A DNA stretch of 44,114 bases from an uncultured beta proteobacterium. GTDB taxonomy: Bacteria > Pseudomonadota > Gammaproteobacteria > Burkholderiales > Rhodocyclaceae. Below are positions 1 to 9,580 of this stretch, one piece after another. The position numbers and the translations under genes were made by a program. Numbering within the stretch: the first letter of the stretch is position 1; each line of letters begins with the position of its first letter. The DNA lies in contig CAIXSK010000254.1 of the NCBI GenBank assembly GCA_903922075.1, positions 1 through 44,114 of the forward strand, given 5' to 3'. The notes under the pieces are model-generated. The model searched no databases. It saw nothing but the letters and a program-made list of their open reading frames with translations, and was not told the origin of the DNA.

Positions 1-4
1 CCTG

Positions 5-712
5 TTGCTCTCACGCGCTCTTGCCGCTGCCGGTTATTCGACGATGCGCTTCGACTACCGCGGCATGGGGGACAGCGAGGGTGATTTGCGCCACTTCGAG
101 GCGGTCAATGACGACATTGCCGCGGCAATCGCAGCCTTCCAGGTTCATTGCCCCGAAGTCACGAGGATTGTCCTTTGGGGTTTGTGCGATGCTGCGTCCT
201 CCGCACTGCTGTACTGGGATGTGGCGAGGGATGCGAGGGTCAACGGACTGGTTTTGCTGAATCCCTGGGTGCGTTCGGAAACTACCCTGGCGCGGGCCCA
301 TATCAAGCATTACTACGGTCAGCGTCTGTTGCAGGCTGAGTTCTGGCGCAAGCTGCTGACCGGGAAACTCGGGCTGGGGCGCGCGATCGGCGGGTTTCTC
401 GGCAGTCTGAATAGTGCCCGCCAAGATAATCGCAGCGCGGCGCAGACAGAGAACCTGTCGTTCCAGCAGAAAATGCTACGCGGCCTGGGGGCATTTCCCG
501 GCCCGGTGTTGTTGCTGTTGAGCGGGAACGACTACACCGCCAAGGAATTTCTTGAAACCGTAAAGGCCGATGCGGCGTGGGCTGCAGCCCTGGGGCAGCC
601 GTCAGTGACCCGAATCGACATTGCCGATGCCGACCACACGTTCTCGTCGGCCGAATGGCGGGGGCAGGTTGAAACTATCACCCGGCAGTGGCTGGAAATG
701 AAAGTCGATTGA
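5..712 (+). CDS. Exosortase A system-associated alpha/beta hydrolase (5' truncated by window edge)
   Basis: ORF with alpha/beta hydrolase pattern (FDYRGMGDSEG, GLCDAASSALLY) directly upstream of an EPS glycosyltransferase; resembles exosortase A-associated hydrolase 1 family. Confidence 0.75.
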   Translation: MLSRALAAAGYSTMRFDYRGMGDSEGDLRHFEAVNDDIAAAIAAFQVHCPEVTRIVLWGLCDAASSALLYWDVARDARVNGLVLLNPWVRSETTLARAHIKHYYGQRLLQAEFWRKLLTGKLGLGRAIGGFLGSLNSARQDNRSAAQTENLSFQQKMLRGLGAFPGPVLLLLSGNDYTAKEFLETVKADAAWAAALGQPSVTRIDIADADHTFSSAEWRGQVETITRQWLEMKVD

Positions 713-1953
713 TGAAACGCGTATTGATGGTTGCCTTCCATTTTCCGCCGCTGGCCGGTAGCAGCGGTATCCAGCGCACCTTGCGCTTTGTCCAGCAGCT
801 ACCTAGATTCGGCTGGGAGCCGGCAGTGATATCAGCCGATCCTCGTGCCTATGAGCGCACCAGCGGCGACCTGATGGCCGAAGTGCCTGCCGTAAGGGTC
901 AAGCGATCCTTCGCCCTCGACACGGCCCGTCATCTTTCCGTGGGCGGCCGCTACATCGGGGCGATGGCACGCCCGGACCGTTGGGTGAGCTGGAAGCTGG
1001 CTGCCGTCCGGGATGGCATGAAAATGATCCGGGAGCTGAAACCGGCTGCCATCTGGAGCACCTATCCGATTGCCACGGCCCATCTGATCGGGGCCGAACT
1101 GCATCGCAAGACCGGCTTGCCGTGGATTGCCGATTTCAGGGACCCGATGGCCCAGGACGGCTATCCGGCCGACCCGGCGATCTGGAATGCCTTCAAGGAA
1201 ATTGAAGAAAATGCGGCGCAAAATGCCGCCTTCTGCGTATTCACGACGCCCGGTGCGGCCCGGCTTTACCGGGAACGCTATCCGCAGGCCGCCGAGCGGA
1301 TCGTGGTGCTCGAAAACGGTTATGACGAAGAAACCTTCAGCTCGCAGCAACAGCTCGGCAATGCGGACGAACCGCTGAATGCCGGCGTCGTGACGCTGTT
1401 GCACAGCGGCATCGTCTATCCTGAGGAGCGTGACCCGACACAGCTATTTGCCGCGCTCCAACAACTGAAGAAGAGTGGGAGGCTGCGCGGGAATCAGCTC
1501 CGTATCCGCTTCCGGGCTGCCGTTCACGACGAACTGCTGAGCGCCTTGGCGGCGCAATACGATGTCGCCGACTACATCGAACTTTGTCCCCAGATACCGT
1601 ACCGCGAGGCGCTATCTGAGATGCTCCGGGCAGATGTCCTGCTCGTCATGCAGGCCGCCAACTGCAATGCCCAGATACCGGCCAAGATTTACGAATACCT
1701 GCGCGCCGGGCGTCCGATTGCAGCATTGACCGATCCGCAGGGCGATACCGCCGGCGCGTTGCGACAGGCGGGCATCAACTGGATATCTCAACTCGACGAC
1801 AGCGACGCCATTGCTGCTCGCCTGGTCGAAGTCCACGATGCCGTACGCGCCAATGCAGCACCGCTGCCGTCCCCGGCCGCCGTCGCCGGGGCCTCCCGGC
1901 TCAGCCGCAGCGAAGAACTAGCCGGCTACCTGGCCCGTTGCACGGCCTCCTGA
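712..1953 (+). CDS. Glycosyltransferase, group 1 type, EPS cluster
   Basis: MKRVLMVAFHFPPLAGSSGIQRTLRF N-terminus; PAKIYEYLRAGRPIAAL C-terminal GT motif; ATG overlaps the preceding stop (TGATG). Confidence 0.8.
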   Translation: MKRVLMVAFHFPPLAGSSGIQRTLRFVQQLPRFGWEPAVISADPRAYERTSGDLMAEVPAVRVKRSFALDTARHLSVGGRYIGAMARPDRWVSWKLAAVRDGMKMIRELKPAAIWSTYPIATAHLIGAELHRKTGLPWIADFRDPMAQDGYPADPAIWNAFKEIEENAAQNAAFCVFTTPGAARLYRERYPQAAERIVVLENGYDEETFSSQQQLGNADEPLNAGVVTLLHSGIVYPEERDPTQLFAALQQLKKSGRLRGNQLRIRFRAAVHDELLSALAAQYDVADYIELCPQIPYREALSEMLRADVLLVMQAANCNAQIPAKIYEYLRAGRPIAALTDPQGDTAGALRQAGINWISQLDDSDAIAARLVEVHDAVRANAAPLPSPAAVAGASRLSRSEELAGYLARCTAS

Positions 1954-1986
1954 ACCCAGTCCGGATCAACGCCTTTACCTGTCGCC

Positions 1987-2688
1987 ATGTTCAAATCGCT
2001 CAAAAACGCGGTCGGGAGCCTCGGCTTCACCAACGGGATGCTCTACCTGCTTGGCCGCGCCATGCAAACTGTCAGTGGCGGGCGTTGCTTCCTGATTCGC
2101 TACTATCTCGTGGCCCAGCCGGTTCCGTCGCCGTTTTCACCGGTCTGCAAAGCATCGCCCAATGACCAGGTCCGGGAAGCTGGCCCGGATTCTCCAGTGC
2201 TCAAGGATTTTCCAAGGCCGGCGGAGGTGATTCGCGGCCGCTTCGAGAATGGTCACGTCTGTCTAGTCGCCACCAGCAAGGAGAGTTTTTCCGGATTTCT
2301 TTGGTTTGCGCGAGGCAGCTATGACGAGGACGAGGTTCATTGCCGTTTCGTCCTCGCCGATCCGGACAGCACGGTCTGGGATTTCGATGTGCACGTCGAG
2401 CCACGCTTCCGTCTTGGGCGGACTTTCGCCAGGCTTTGGGATGCGGCCAACGAGCGTTACGCCGCGGCCGGCATCCGATGGAGCATTTCCAGAATATCGT
2501 CCTTCAACCAACAATCCTTGCAGTCGCACGGGCGTCTGGGCATTCGCCACCTGCAGACGCTGACCTTCTTTTGTCTGGGGCCGCTACAGATCAGCCTGCT
2601 GTCCTGTCGTCCCTATCTGAACATCTGCTGGCGCGGAAGAGGTTGCCCTACGGTTGTTCTTGCGCCACCCCCCGAAGAGGCGCGCTAA
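1987..2688 (+). CDS. Hypothetical protein, possibly GNAT-like acetyltransferase
   Basis: Intact 233-aa ORF following the GT; C-terminal half (FENGHVCLV...GFLWFARGSYDEDEV...WDAANERYAAAGIRWSISRISSFNQQSLQSHGRLG) has a GNAT-like arrangement. Confidence 0.5.
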   Translation: MFKSLKNAVGSLGFTNGMLYLLGRAMQTVSGGRCFLIRYYLVAQPVPSPFSPVCKASPNDQVREAGPDSPVLKDFPRPAEVIRGRFENGHVCLVATSKESFSGFLWFARGSYDEDEVHCRFVLADPDSTVWDFDVHVEPRFRLGRTFARLWDAANERYAAAGIRWSISRISSFNQQSLQSHGRLGIRHLQTLTFFCLGPLQISLLSCRPYLNICWRGRGCPTVVLAPPPEEAR

Positions 2689-2718
2689 ACGTCAGCAAGG
2701 CGTTTAACAAAAAACTAC

Positions 2719-2753
2719 AATTTTGGCGAAAATTTACGGCTGACCGTAGCATT
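2719..2753 (-). repeat. AATGCTACGGTC dispersed repeat, copy 1
   Basis: Reverse complement AATGCTACGGTC agccgt aaattttcgcc aaaatt; exact 12-mer core, between convergent genes. Confidence 0.9.
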
Positions 2754-2769
2754 CCCGCCAGAGGGCCGG

Positions 2770-3258
2770 CTACTGGGACCGATTGCGGATATGCAGGGTT
2801 GCCGGGTAATCAACAGGCAGGCCAGTACCATCGGTATCGACCGGCGCCATCGTCAGACCTACGACGGAGGTCGATGCAAAACGCCGTGTAACCCGAAAAG
2901 ATACGGTCGCCAGCACATCGGGTTGCGGCTTTGCTGCAGGACCGTGAGGTGTCACATCTACGCGAATTCGCCCCTCGACTTTGTCAACTGAAGGATTGAA
3001 CAGGCTTCCGCTAGCCAAAAAACCTCCCGGTTTGACTGACTGAACCTCAATCACCGCTGGGTCGTATCCAATCACGAATGGCACTTCGGAAATACCCTGG
3101 CTTGCCGGATCGATGTATAGATGAACTTGAAAGGTCTCGCCGACGCCAAGGAGCGTCGGCGAGACAAATTTGAATCTGACGGTTTCAGCAGCGAAGGCCG
3201 AGAGAGACAAAACACAACAGACGCACAAGGAAAATACAACTCTAATTCTCGCATTCAT
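2770..3258 (-). CDS. Secreted cohesin-domain protein
   Basis: Signal peptide (VVFSLCVCCVLSLSAFA-AE) followed by a cohesin-like fold pattern (VGETFQVHLYIDPASQGISEVPFVIGYDPAVIEVQSVKPGGFL). Confidence 0.7.
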   Translation of the reverse strand: MNARIRVVFSLCVCCVLSLSAFAAETVRFKFVSPTLLGVGETFQVHLYIDPASQGISEVPFVIGYDPAVIEVQSVKPGGFLASGSLFNPSVDKVEGRIRVDVTPHGPAAKPQPDVLATVSFRVTRRFASTSVVGLTMAPVDTDGTGLPVDYPATLHIRNRSQ

Positions 3259-3314
3259 GTCGTTGTTTCCTTTGAAATGGTAGCAGTGTCTTATCGGCGC
3301 TTACGATACTCGAC

Positions 3315-5567
3315 TTATGGCAAGGTATAGGTGATTTCGAGCTTGGGTCGCAGCGTTACATTGGTTGCGTACTCGCTGGAATAAAACTGCTTCAGGTTGC
3401 CGTTTCCTGATACGCCAACGATTCGCCACCCATAGTTATTTTGACCCTGTTGCCACTCGGATACGCGAGCGCTTACGTCGAAGATCATCCAGCCAGGCGA
3501 AAATGGTGCACTGAATTGCGCATCATAGGCCGCGGTGTAGTCGGCGTCGACGCCCGCAGCACCTGGACTGGTCCAGCTTTCACCGATCTTGGGACGAAGC
3601 CAGGTGGCTTCCAGTTCTTTCCAGTCGCGGAGCATGGGATGCAGGCGATAGATAAAATCGTAGTTCGATTTGTAGATGCTCAACTTTGCACTTTCGATAA
3701 CCGCGTCGTCGGGTAATGGCCCACCTTCGCGTGCAAAAATCGCAAACTTGATCAACGGTGTGTACTTGGTCTGAAAGACCAGCAGGTTTTGCGTAGCGCC
3801 GGTGTTGCCTGACGTGCTGTAACTGGAGAGATATACGTCCGATGACCCGGAGTAGGTGTCCAGACCGCGCTGCAGGGTAGTTGTGACAGGCCCGCCAGCG
3901 CCTCCCGATGTGACAACTACATCAACAACAGCCGATTCGGTTTCCGCGCCGCTGTTGTCGGTCGCAATAGCCTTGATCGAGGCCGATCCCAAGGCGGTTG
4001 GCGTCCAGTTGACCGTGTAAGGGGGCGAAGTTACCGAGCCGATCAGGGTGCCATTGACCTTGAAGTCGACGCGGCTTACTGTCCCGTCGCTATCCGCCGC
4101 TGTGGCAAGGAGCGTCGCAGGTTGGCCGCGGATAACTTCGCTACCGGAAACCGGGTCGTCTATGGAAACTGTCGGTGCTACGTTGTTGGTGTTGGGCGCC
4201 ATCCAGCCTGTTGGCTTGTAAATCCAGATTTGGCCTTCAGTTTCGTGTTGAAGTCCAAGAAAGACATCAAACCCGGGAATGTATTTCCATTTTCCAAGAA
4301 TTCCGGTACCAACCCGGCCTGGAGGGACCTCACCGCCATTGAGCGGAAGTTGCTCCATGGTCCACCCCGTGGGGGCAATGGTGCTCGGCGGGACAAGCGA
4401 CCATAAGGCACCATCTCCGCACCACAGTACAAAGTGTTGGCGATTTTGGTCATAGTCGATCGCGCACAAACGCATGCTTTTGCCCGTTGCACCAAGCCAG
4501 GACGAAAATGTTGCCACAGAATCGCTAACGACGACCGCTTGATCCTTATTCGTCGGGCCGGCGGTAGCCAAATTCCAATAAACAAAGGGCTTGGTATTGT
4601 TGCCGGTCCGGACGAATACCTTTCGAACCGGATCAACTGCGCAGGTTGTCAGATCCGAAGTGCCATTCCAGTAAATACCAATCCGGCCGATATCGTCGGT
4701 TTGTGCATTGGACAATTCTCCCAGCACATGCCGGTACAGACTCGGGCTCGTAGCGTCAGGAGATGCGCCGGCACCGAGGTAAACCACCTCAGTTCCGTTC
4801 TCCTCCACATAGCCCGTGCACCCGTTCACATGGCGCTGCGGCATGACCTTGCCGGCAAGATTCTTCGTATGATCGCGGTTTAGCCACATGTTTCCGCCGA
4901 TCACATCGGGGAAGGGAGCTACCCGCTGAACATGGGAGCCAGTGGTGCCGCCGACCTGATTGCCGTTTGCCTTTGCAGGATCGAACATGTATGGCCCGGT
5001 GCGGCGTGTTTTTGACGAATCGTTTTCGTCTAGCCGGCTGTAGGGGCCACCGGTGTTGTAGCTGGCACCACCATAGTTCATGTAGCGGTCGAGCAACGGA
5101 AGAAAAACCGCATTGTCGTAGGTGTGGGCCGCGGGTGGGGCTGCATCTGCGCCGTCTTTTGCCCAAAAATACACGGTCGAACCCCAGCGCGTGATTTCGC
5201 TGGGTAGAGAGGCGCGTTCCCACTGAAGATTCCGTGAACGCCAGCGATAGACATCATTGCCACTGTAGTTCGCATGTCCGCCACCGTAGATGATCAGATC
5301 GCCCCGATTGCTATCCCAGGCATATCCGGCCCATGCGCTGATCACCCGGTCCGGTGGAGGATTGGACTGATAGTTGAGCGGCCTCTGGTCTGCCGGCGTC
5401 CAGACGTCAGAAATGAAATTGGTGTTTACCTTGACCCACGTACCTTCCGGCATCGTGGATACGATGTTCAGCAAGGTGCCTGTCGCATATGGCTCTTTTG
5501 CCGCCGTTGGCAAGGAGAAAGCGCAGGAAATCGATAGCGCTAATACCGTTGGGAAGTTGGCTCGCAT
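3315..5567 (-). CDS. Exported kelch-like protein with Ig-like domain and C-terminal DNRLRE domain
   Basis: Signal peptide MRANFPTVLALSISCAFSLPTAAK; YGGGHANYSGNDVYRW kelch-like motif; PTVSIDDPVSGSEVIRGQPATLLATAADSDGTVSRVDFKVNG Ig-like; C-terminal DNRLRE-like region. Start set to the internal ATG with signal peptide. Confidence 0.7.
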   Translation of the reverse strand: MRANFPTVLALSISCAFSLPTAAKEPYATGTLLNIVSTMPEGTWVKVNTNFISDVWTPADQRPLNYQSNPPPDRVISAWAGYAWDSNRGDLIIYGGGHANYSGNDVYRWRSRNLQWERASLPSEITRWGSTVYFWAKDGADAAPPAAHTYDNAVFLPLLDRYMNYGGASYNTGGPYSRLDENDSSKTRRTGPYMFDPAKANGNQVGGTTGSHVQRVAPFPDVIGGNMWLNRDHTKNLAGKVMPQRHVNGCTGYVEENGTEVVYLGAGASPDATSPSLYRHVLGELSNAQTDDIGRIGIYWNGTSDLTTCAVDPVRKVFVRTGNNTKPFVYWNLATAGPTNKDQAVVVSDSVATFSSWLGATGKSMRLCAIDYDQNRQHFVLWCGDGALWSLVPPSTIAPTGWTMEQLPLNGGEVPPGRVGTGILGKWKYIPGFDVFLGLQHETEGQIWIYKPTGWMAPNTNNVAPTVSIDDPVSGSEVIRGQPATLLATAADSDGTVSRVDFKVNGTLIGSVTSPPYTVNWTPTALGSASIKAIATDNSGAETESAVVDVVVTSGGAGGPVTTTLQRGLDTYSGSSDVYLSSYSTSGNTGATQNLLVFQTKYTPLIKFAIFAREGGPLPDDAVIESAKLSIYKSNYDFIYRLHPMLRDWKELEATWLRPKIGESWTSPGAAGVDADYTAAYDAQFSAPFSPGWMIFDVSARVSEWQQGQNNYGWRIVGVSGNGNLKQFYSSEYATNVTLRPKLEITYTLP

Positions 5568-5823
5568 GAAATACCCCCGTTTTTCTTTTTGAAATACAAA
5601 CAATCCATTGGGAAACCTATTCCATTATCGTATTACTGAATGCTGATCCGGTGGAAAATTTTCACGATTGGGCGCAGAAAATGCGGGGCCGAAATTCGGA
5701 CAGAGAGGTGAGTTCAATGTACGACATGCAGATATGCTCGATTAATTGCCGGAATGACAGGTGTGACTTTGCCACTTGCAACCATGGTGCTAGCATGATT
5801 GACCTCACTTACGGTTCCCCGCG

Positions 5824-8115
5824 ATGCAGATTCGATTGGACGATTGCCTGAAACAAACCCAGGTAGTGCTGCTTATGACCATGGTGCTGGGCGGATGTTC
5901 CCATCCGGCATTTCGGGACGGGCTGGGTTTCATGGCCGCCGGCAAGAAGGAAGAGGGCGTGGCGTCACTGGAGAAGGCGGTCCGTGAGCGGCCGCGCGAC
6001 GCCGAGATCAAGGCTTCGCTGATTCGCCACAAAGGCGAGACTGTCGATTCGTATCTGGACGAAGGCGACCGTCAACGGGCTGCCGGTCAGCCTGAGGCAT
6101 CGGACACGGCCTTTCGCCGGGCACTGGCCATCGACGGACGAAATACCCGCGCCCTGCAGGGATTGGAGCAACTGGCGGCAGACCGCCGGAATGCCGCGCA
6201 ACTGGTACAGGCCGAACAACTGCTGAAGAAGGGTGATCTGCTGGGGGCTGAACGTATTGTGCGCACTGTGCGGGTTCCGGATCCGCTCAATCCGGTGGCG
6301 ATCGCCTTGCAGCTACGGATCGACCAGCTGCGCGAGAAGGAAATGAATCCGTCGGCCAACCCGGCGGTCAAGGCGGCGCTGACCAAGCCGGTCGTGCTTG
6401 AGTTCCGCGATGCAACGTTGAAATCGGTGTTCGAAGTGCTGTCGCGCTCGTCGGGCTTGAACTTTGTGTTCGACAAGGACGTTAAGGGCGACACCAAGGT
6501 CACCTTCTTCGTCCGCAACAGCCCGCTGGAAGACATTCTGCGTTTGATCCTGACGACCAACCAGCTGGAAAAACGCCAGCTTAACGACAACAGCTTCCTG
6601 ATCTATCCGAATACCGCAGCCAAGGCCAAGGAATACCAGGAATTGGTGGTGCGCAGCTTCTACCTGGCTAACGCCGACGTCAAGCAGGCCCAGAACCTGG
6701 TCAAAACGGTGGCCAAGAGCAAGGATGTTTTCGCCGATGAAAAGCTCAATCTGCTGATCGTCAAGGACACGCCGGAGGCCATGCGACTGGTCGAGCGGCT
6801 GATCGACTCGATCGACCTGGCCGAGCCGGAGGTGATGCTGGAAGTCGAGGTGCTGGAGGTGACGCGCAGCCGGTTGAACGAGTTTGGCCTGGACTGGCCG
6901 GACAGCGTCAGCTATGGCTTGCTGCAGGCGCCGCAGGCAACGACGGTGCTGGTCAATGGCGTTCCTCAAAGCATCAGTACTTCGGCCGGTGGCACGCTGG
7001 CCGCCGGTTACATCGACCTGCGTAACCGGGGGGCGCTAACCAGTTTTGTCGCCAACCCCGGCCTGACCCTCAATCTCAGGGGGCAGAACGGCGACACCAA
7101 TGTGCTGGCCAACCCACGCATCCGTGTCAAGAACCGTGAAAAGGCGAAGATCCACATCGGCGAAAAACTGCCGGTATTCACCACCACCTCGACGGCCAAT
7201 GTCGGCGTTTCTGCCTCGGTCAGCTATCTCGATGTCGGCCTCAAGCTCGATGTCGAGTCCAATATTACGCTCGACGACGAGGTATCGATGAAGGTCGGGC
7301 TGGAGGTCAGCAGCATCGTCAAGGAAATCACCGGGCCTTCCAATTCGCTGGCCTACCAGGTTGGCACGCGCAGCGCGAGCACCGTGTTGCGCCTGAAAAA
7401 CGGCGAAACCCAGGTGCTCGCCGGCCTGATCAACGACGAAGAACGCAAGTCCACCAGCCATATTCCCGGGCTTGGCGAAATTCCTGTCCTTGGCCGCGCT
7501 TTTGGCAGTCAGCGCGATACTTCGATCAAGACCGAGATCATCCTGCTGATCACGCCGCGCGTGCTGCGCAACATTCATCGGCCGGATTTCGGTCAGCCGG
7601 CCTTGTCCTCCGGAACCGAGTCGGCCGTGGGCGCAGCGCCGCTGACGGTCAGGACGCAGGGGCCGAAATCGCTGGCCATCGCACCGCGCGGCGGCATCGC
7701 CCCGATGGCGGCCGGGCCAGCGCCGGTGGCAGCAACATCATACAAAGTGCCGGAGGCGCCCGAGCGTGGCGCCGCGCTGGCGGCGCCGGCCGCCGACAAT
7801 GCCCTGCAAATCGGCGGGCCGGCCGAGGCGGCCGGCGGCAGCGAGATTGAGCTTTTCATTACCGCGTCAGGGCCGGCGGCGCTCAAGGTCGACCTGGCCT
7901 ACGACCCGGCGTTATTGGAGGCCAAGGCGCCTGCCGCCGCTTCGCCGGGTCTGGTCGGTCTGCGCGTCGAGCAGGGGCGGGGCAGTCTGCGCCTGCGCGT
8001 GCTGCCAGGGGCGCAGGGCAATACGAAAATCGAGGTGGCCGGCGCCGTACTCGAAAGTGGCGATGCTCTGCCGGGTGGCATGCCGGCCCATTCCCTCAAG
8101 CTCAATTCGCCATGA
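5824..8115 (+). CDS. gspD: Secretin (GspD/PilQ-like lipoprotein) with C-terminal cohesin-like domain
   Basis: Lipobox LGGC; N-terminal repeat region; secretin motifs (VLANPRIRVKNREKAKIHIGEKLPV; GLINDEERKSTSHIPGLGEIPVLGRAFGS; TEIILLITPRVLR); C-terminal GGSEIELFITASGPAALKVDLAYDPALLEA cohesin-like. Confidence 0.85.
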   Translation: MQIRLDDCLKQTQVVLLMTMVLGGCSHPAFRDGLGFMAAGKKEEGVASLEKAVRERPRDAEIKASLIRHKGETVDSYLDEGDRQRAAGQPEASDTAFRRALAIDGRNTRALQGLEQLAADRRNAAQLVQAEQLLKKGDLLGAERIVRTVRVPDPLNPVAIALQLRIDQLREKEMNPSANPAVKAALTKPVVLEFRDATLKSVFEVLSRSSGLNFVFDKDVKGDTKVTFFVRNSPLEDILRLILTTNQLEKRQLNDNSFLIYPNTAAKAKEYQELVVRSFYLANADVKQAQNLVKTVAKSKDVFADEKLNLLIVKDTPEAMRLVERLIDSIDLAEPEVMLEVEVLEVTRSRLNEFGLDWPDSVSYGLLQAPQATTVLVNGVPQSISTSAGGTLAAGYIDLRNRGALTSFVANPGLTLNLRGQNGDTNVLANPRIRVKNREKAKIHIGEKLPVFTTTSTANVGVSASVSYLDVGLKLDVESNITLDDEVSMKVGLEVSSIVKEITGPSNSLAYQVGTRSASTVLRLKNGETQVLAGLINDEERKSTSHIPGLGEIPVLGRAFGSQRDTSIKTEIILLITPRVLRNIHRPDFGQPALSSGTESAVGAAPLTVRTQGPKSLAIAPRGGIAPMAAGPAPVAATSYKVPEAPERGAALAAPAADNALQIGGPAEAAGGSEIELFITASGPAALKVDLAYDPALLEAKAPAAASPGLVGLRVEQGRGSLRLRVLPGAQGNTKIEVAGAVLESGDALPGGMPAHSLKLNSP

Positions 8116-8591
8116 TCGGCTTTCCCGAGCGGGGTTTTACCCTGATCGAACTGATCATCACCGTGGCTATCATCGGTATCCTGGCCATGACGGCGATGCC
8201 GATCATCGAAGTGACGGCCAAGCGGCAAAAGGAAACCGAATTTCGGGCTGCGCTGCGGGAGATTCGCAGCGCTATCGATGCCTACCGGCGTGCGGTCGAT
8301 GAGGGAAAACTGGAGCGAAAGGTCGGTGAGAGCGGTTATCCGCGCCGACTGGAAGATCTTGCGCAGGGGGTCGAGAATATCCAGGATCCGGACAAGGGAA
8401 GGCTATATTTCCTGCGCCGCCTGCCGCGCGATCCATTCAACGCCAACCCGGCCCTCGCTGCGGCGCAGACCTGGGGCAAGCGCAGCTACGCCAGCCCCCC
8501 CGAAGCGCCGGTCGAAGGCGCTGATGTCTTCGACATCCATTCGCTGTCCTCGGGTGTCGGCCTGAACGGCATCGCCTACCGGGAATGGTGA
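8112..8591 (+). CDS. Type II secretion pseudopilin
   Basis: Prepilin motif ERGFTLIELIITVAIIGILAM; overlaps the secretin stop. Confidence 0.85.
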   Translation: MIGFPERGFTLIELIITVAIIGILAMTAMPIIEVTAKRQKETEFRAALREIRSAIDAYRRAVDEGKLERKVGESGYPRRLEDLAQGVENIQDPDKGRLYFLRRLPRDPFNANPALAAAQTWGKRSYASPPEAPVEGADVFDIHSLSSGVGLNGIAYREW

Positions 8592-8593
8592 GC

Positions 8594-8974
8594 ATGGCTG
8601 TCCGCAATCGGGGGTTCACGCTGATCGAGTTGCTGGTCGTCATGGCGGTGATCGCGACTTTGCTGACCATTGCCGTGCCCCGTTATTTCCAGCATCTTGA
8701 TCGGGCGCGTGAGGCCTCGTTGCGCGAATCGCTGGCCGTGATGCGCGATGCCCTCGACAAGTACCGTGGCGACACCGGCCGTTATCCGGAAACGCTGGAT
8801 GAACTGGTTGCCAAACGCTACCTGCGTCGGGTGCCGCTTGACCCGATCACCGAAAGCACCGAGACCTGGGTCGTTGTTTCGCCGCCCGACGAACCGGGGC
8901 AGCGCAAGCTATGGGATATTCGCAGCGGGGCCGAAGGGCAGGGGTTGGACGGCAGCGAATACTCGACATGGTGA
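8594..8974 (+). CDS. Type II secretion pseudopilin
   Basis: NRGFTLIELLVVMAVIATLLTIAVPRY; start taken at ATG 8594. Confidence 0.82.
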   Translation: MAVRNRGFTLIELLVVMAVIATLLTIAVPRYFQHLDRAREASLRESLAVMRDALDKYRGDTGRYPETLDELVAKRYLRRVPLDPITESTETWVVVSPPDEPGQRKLWDIRSGAEGQGLDGSEYSTW

Positions 8975-9501
8975 AATGCTACGGTCGCCCCCTTTTTTCG
9001 GGCAAAAATGAAATAAGTTGGCAGGCCGGTTTTACCTATCTCGGCCTGCTCTTTGCTGTTGCACTTGCCGGCATTGCGCTGGCCGGTACCGGTGTGCTCT
9101 GGCAACTGGAAAGCCGGCGCGAGAAGGAAAAGGAATTGCTCTTCATCGGCGAGCAATACCGTCGGGCCATAGGCAGCTACTACGACAAGTCACCCGGTAA
9201 CGAAAAGCAATATCCGGAAAAACTCGACGAGCTGATCGAAGACAAGCGCTTTCCCACGCCCCTGCGCCACTTGCGTCGCCTCTACCGTGATCCGATGAGT
9301 ACGGATGGCGAATGGGAACTGATCCGTCTGCAAGGGCGGATTATCGGCGTGGCCAGCCGGTCGCAGCAAAACCCCGTCAAGCTTGCCGGCTTTGGCGTGG
9401 ATCAACAGGATTTCGAGGGAGCTACAAGGTATGCCGACTGGCGTTTCATCAGCAACGGCAGCAGTGTGCCAGCGGTGACTGATACCCGAGGTAGGCCTTA
9501 A
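8968..9501 (+). CDS. Pseudopilin-like protein lacking Glu+5
   Basis: MVKCYGRPLFSGKNEISWQAGFTYLGLLFAVALAGIALAG; overlaps preceding stop; N-terminal leader lies on repeat copy 2. Confidence 0.75.
   Translation: MVKCYGRPLFSGKNEISWQAGFTYLGLLFAVALAGIALAGTGVLWQLESRREKEKELLFIGEQYRRAIGSYYDKSPGNEKQYPEKLDELIEDKRFPTPLRHLRRLYRDPMSTDGEWELIRLQGRIIGVASRSQQNPVKLAGFGVDQQDFEGATRYADWRFISNGSSVPAVTDTRGRP
8975..9009 (+). repeat. AATGCTACGGTC dispersed repeat, copy 2
   Basis: AATGCTACGGTC gccccc ttttttcgggc aaaaat; exact 12-mer core. Confidence 0.85.
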
Positions 9502-9580
9502 GTCCGAGAAAAACCAGGCTTTGAGGCGACCAAATCCTGAGTCAAATTCTCATCGGGATAATGTTTGCCGATGAAGCGTC

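Noticed and set aside
472-480. AATGCTACG partial core
   Set aside because: Core is incomplete (followed by CGG, not GTC) and the downstream A/T tracts are missing.
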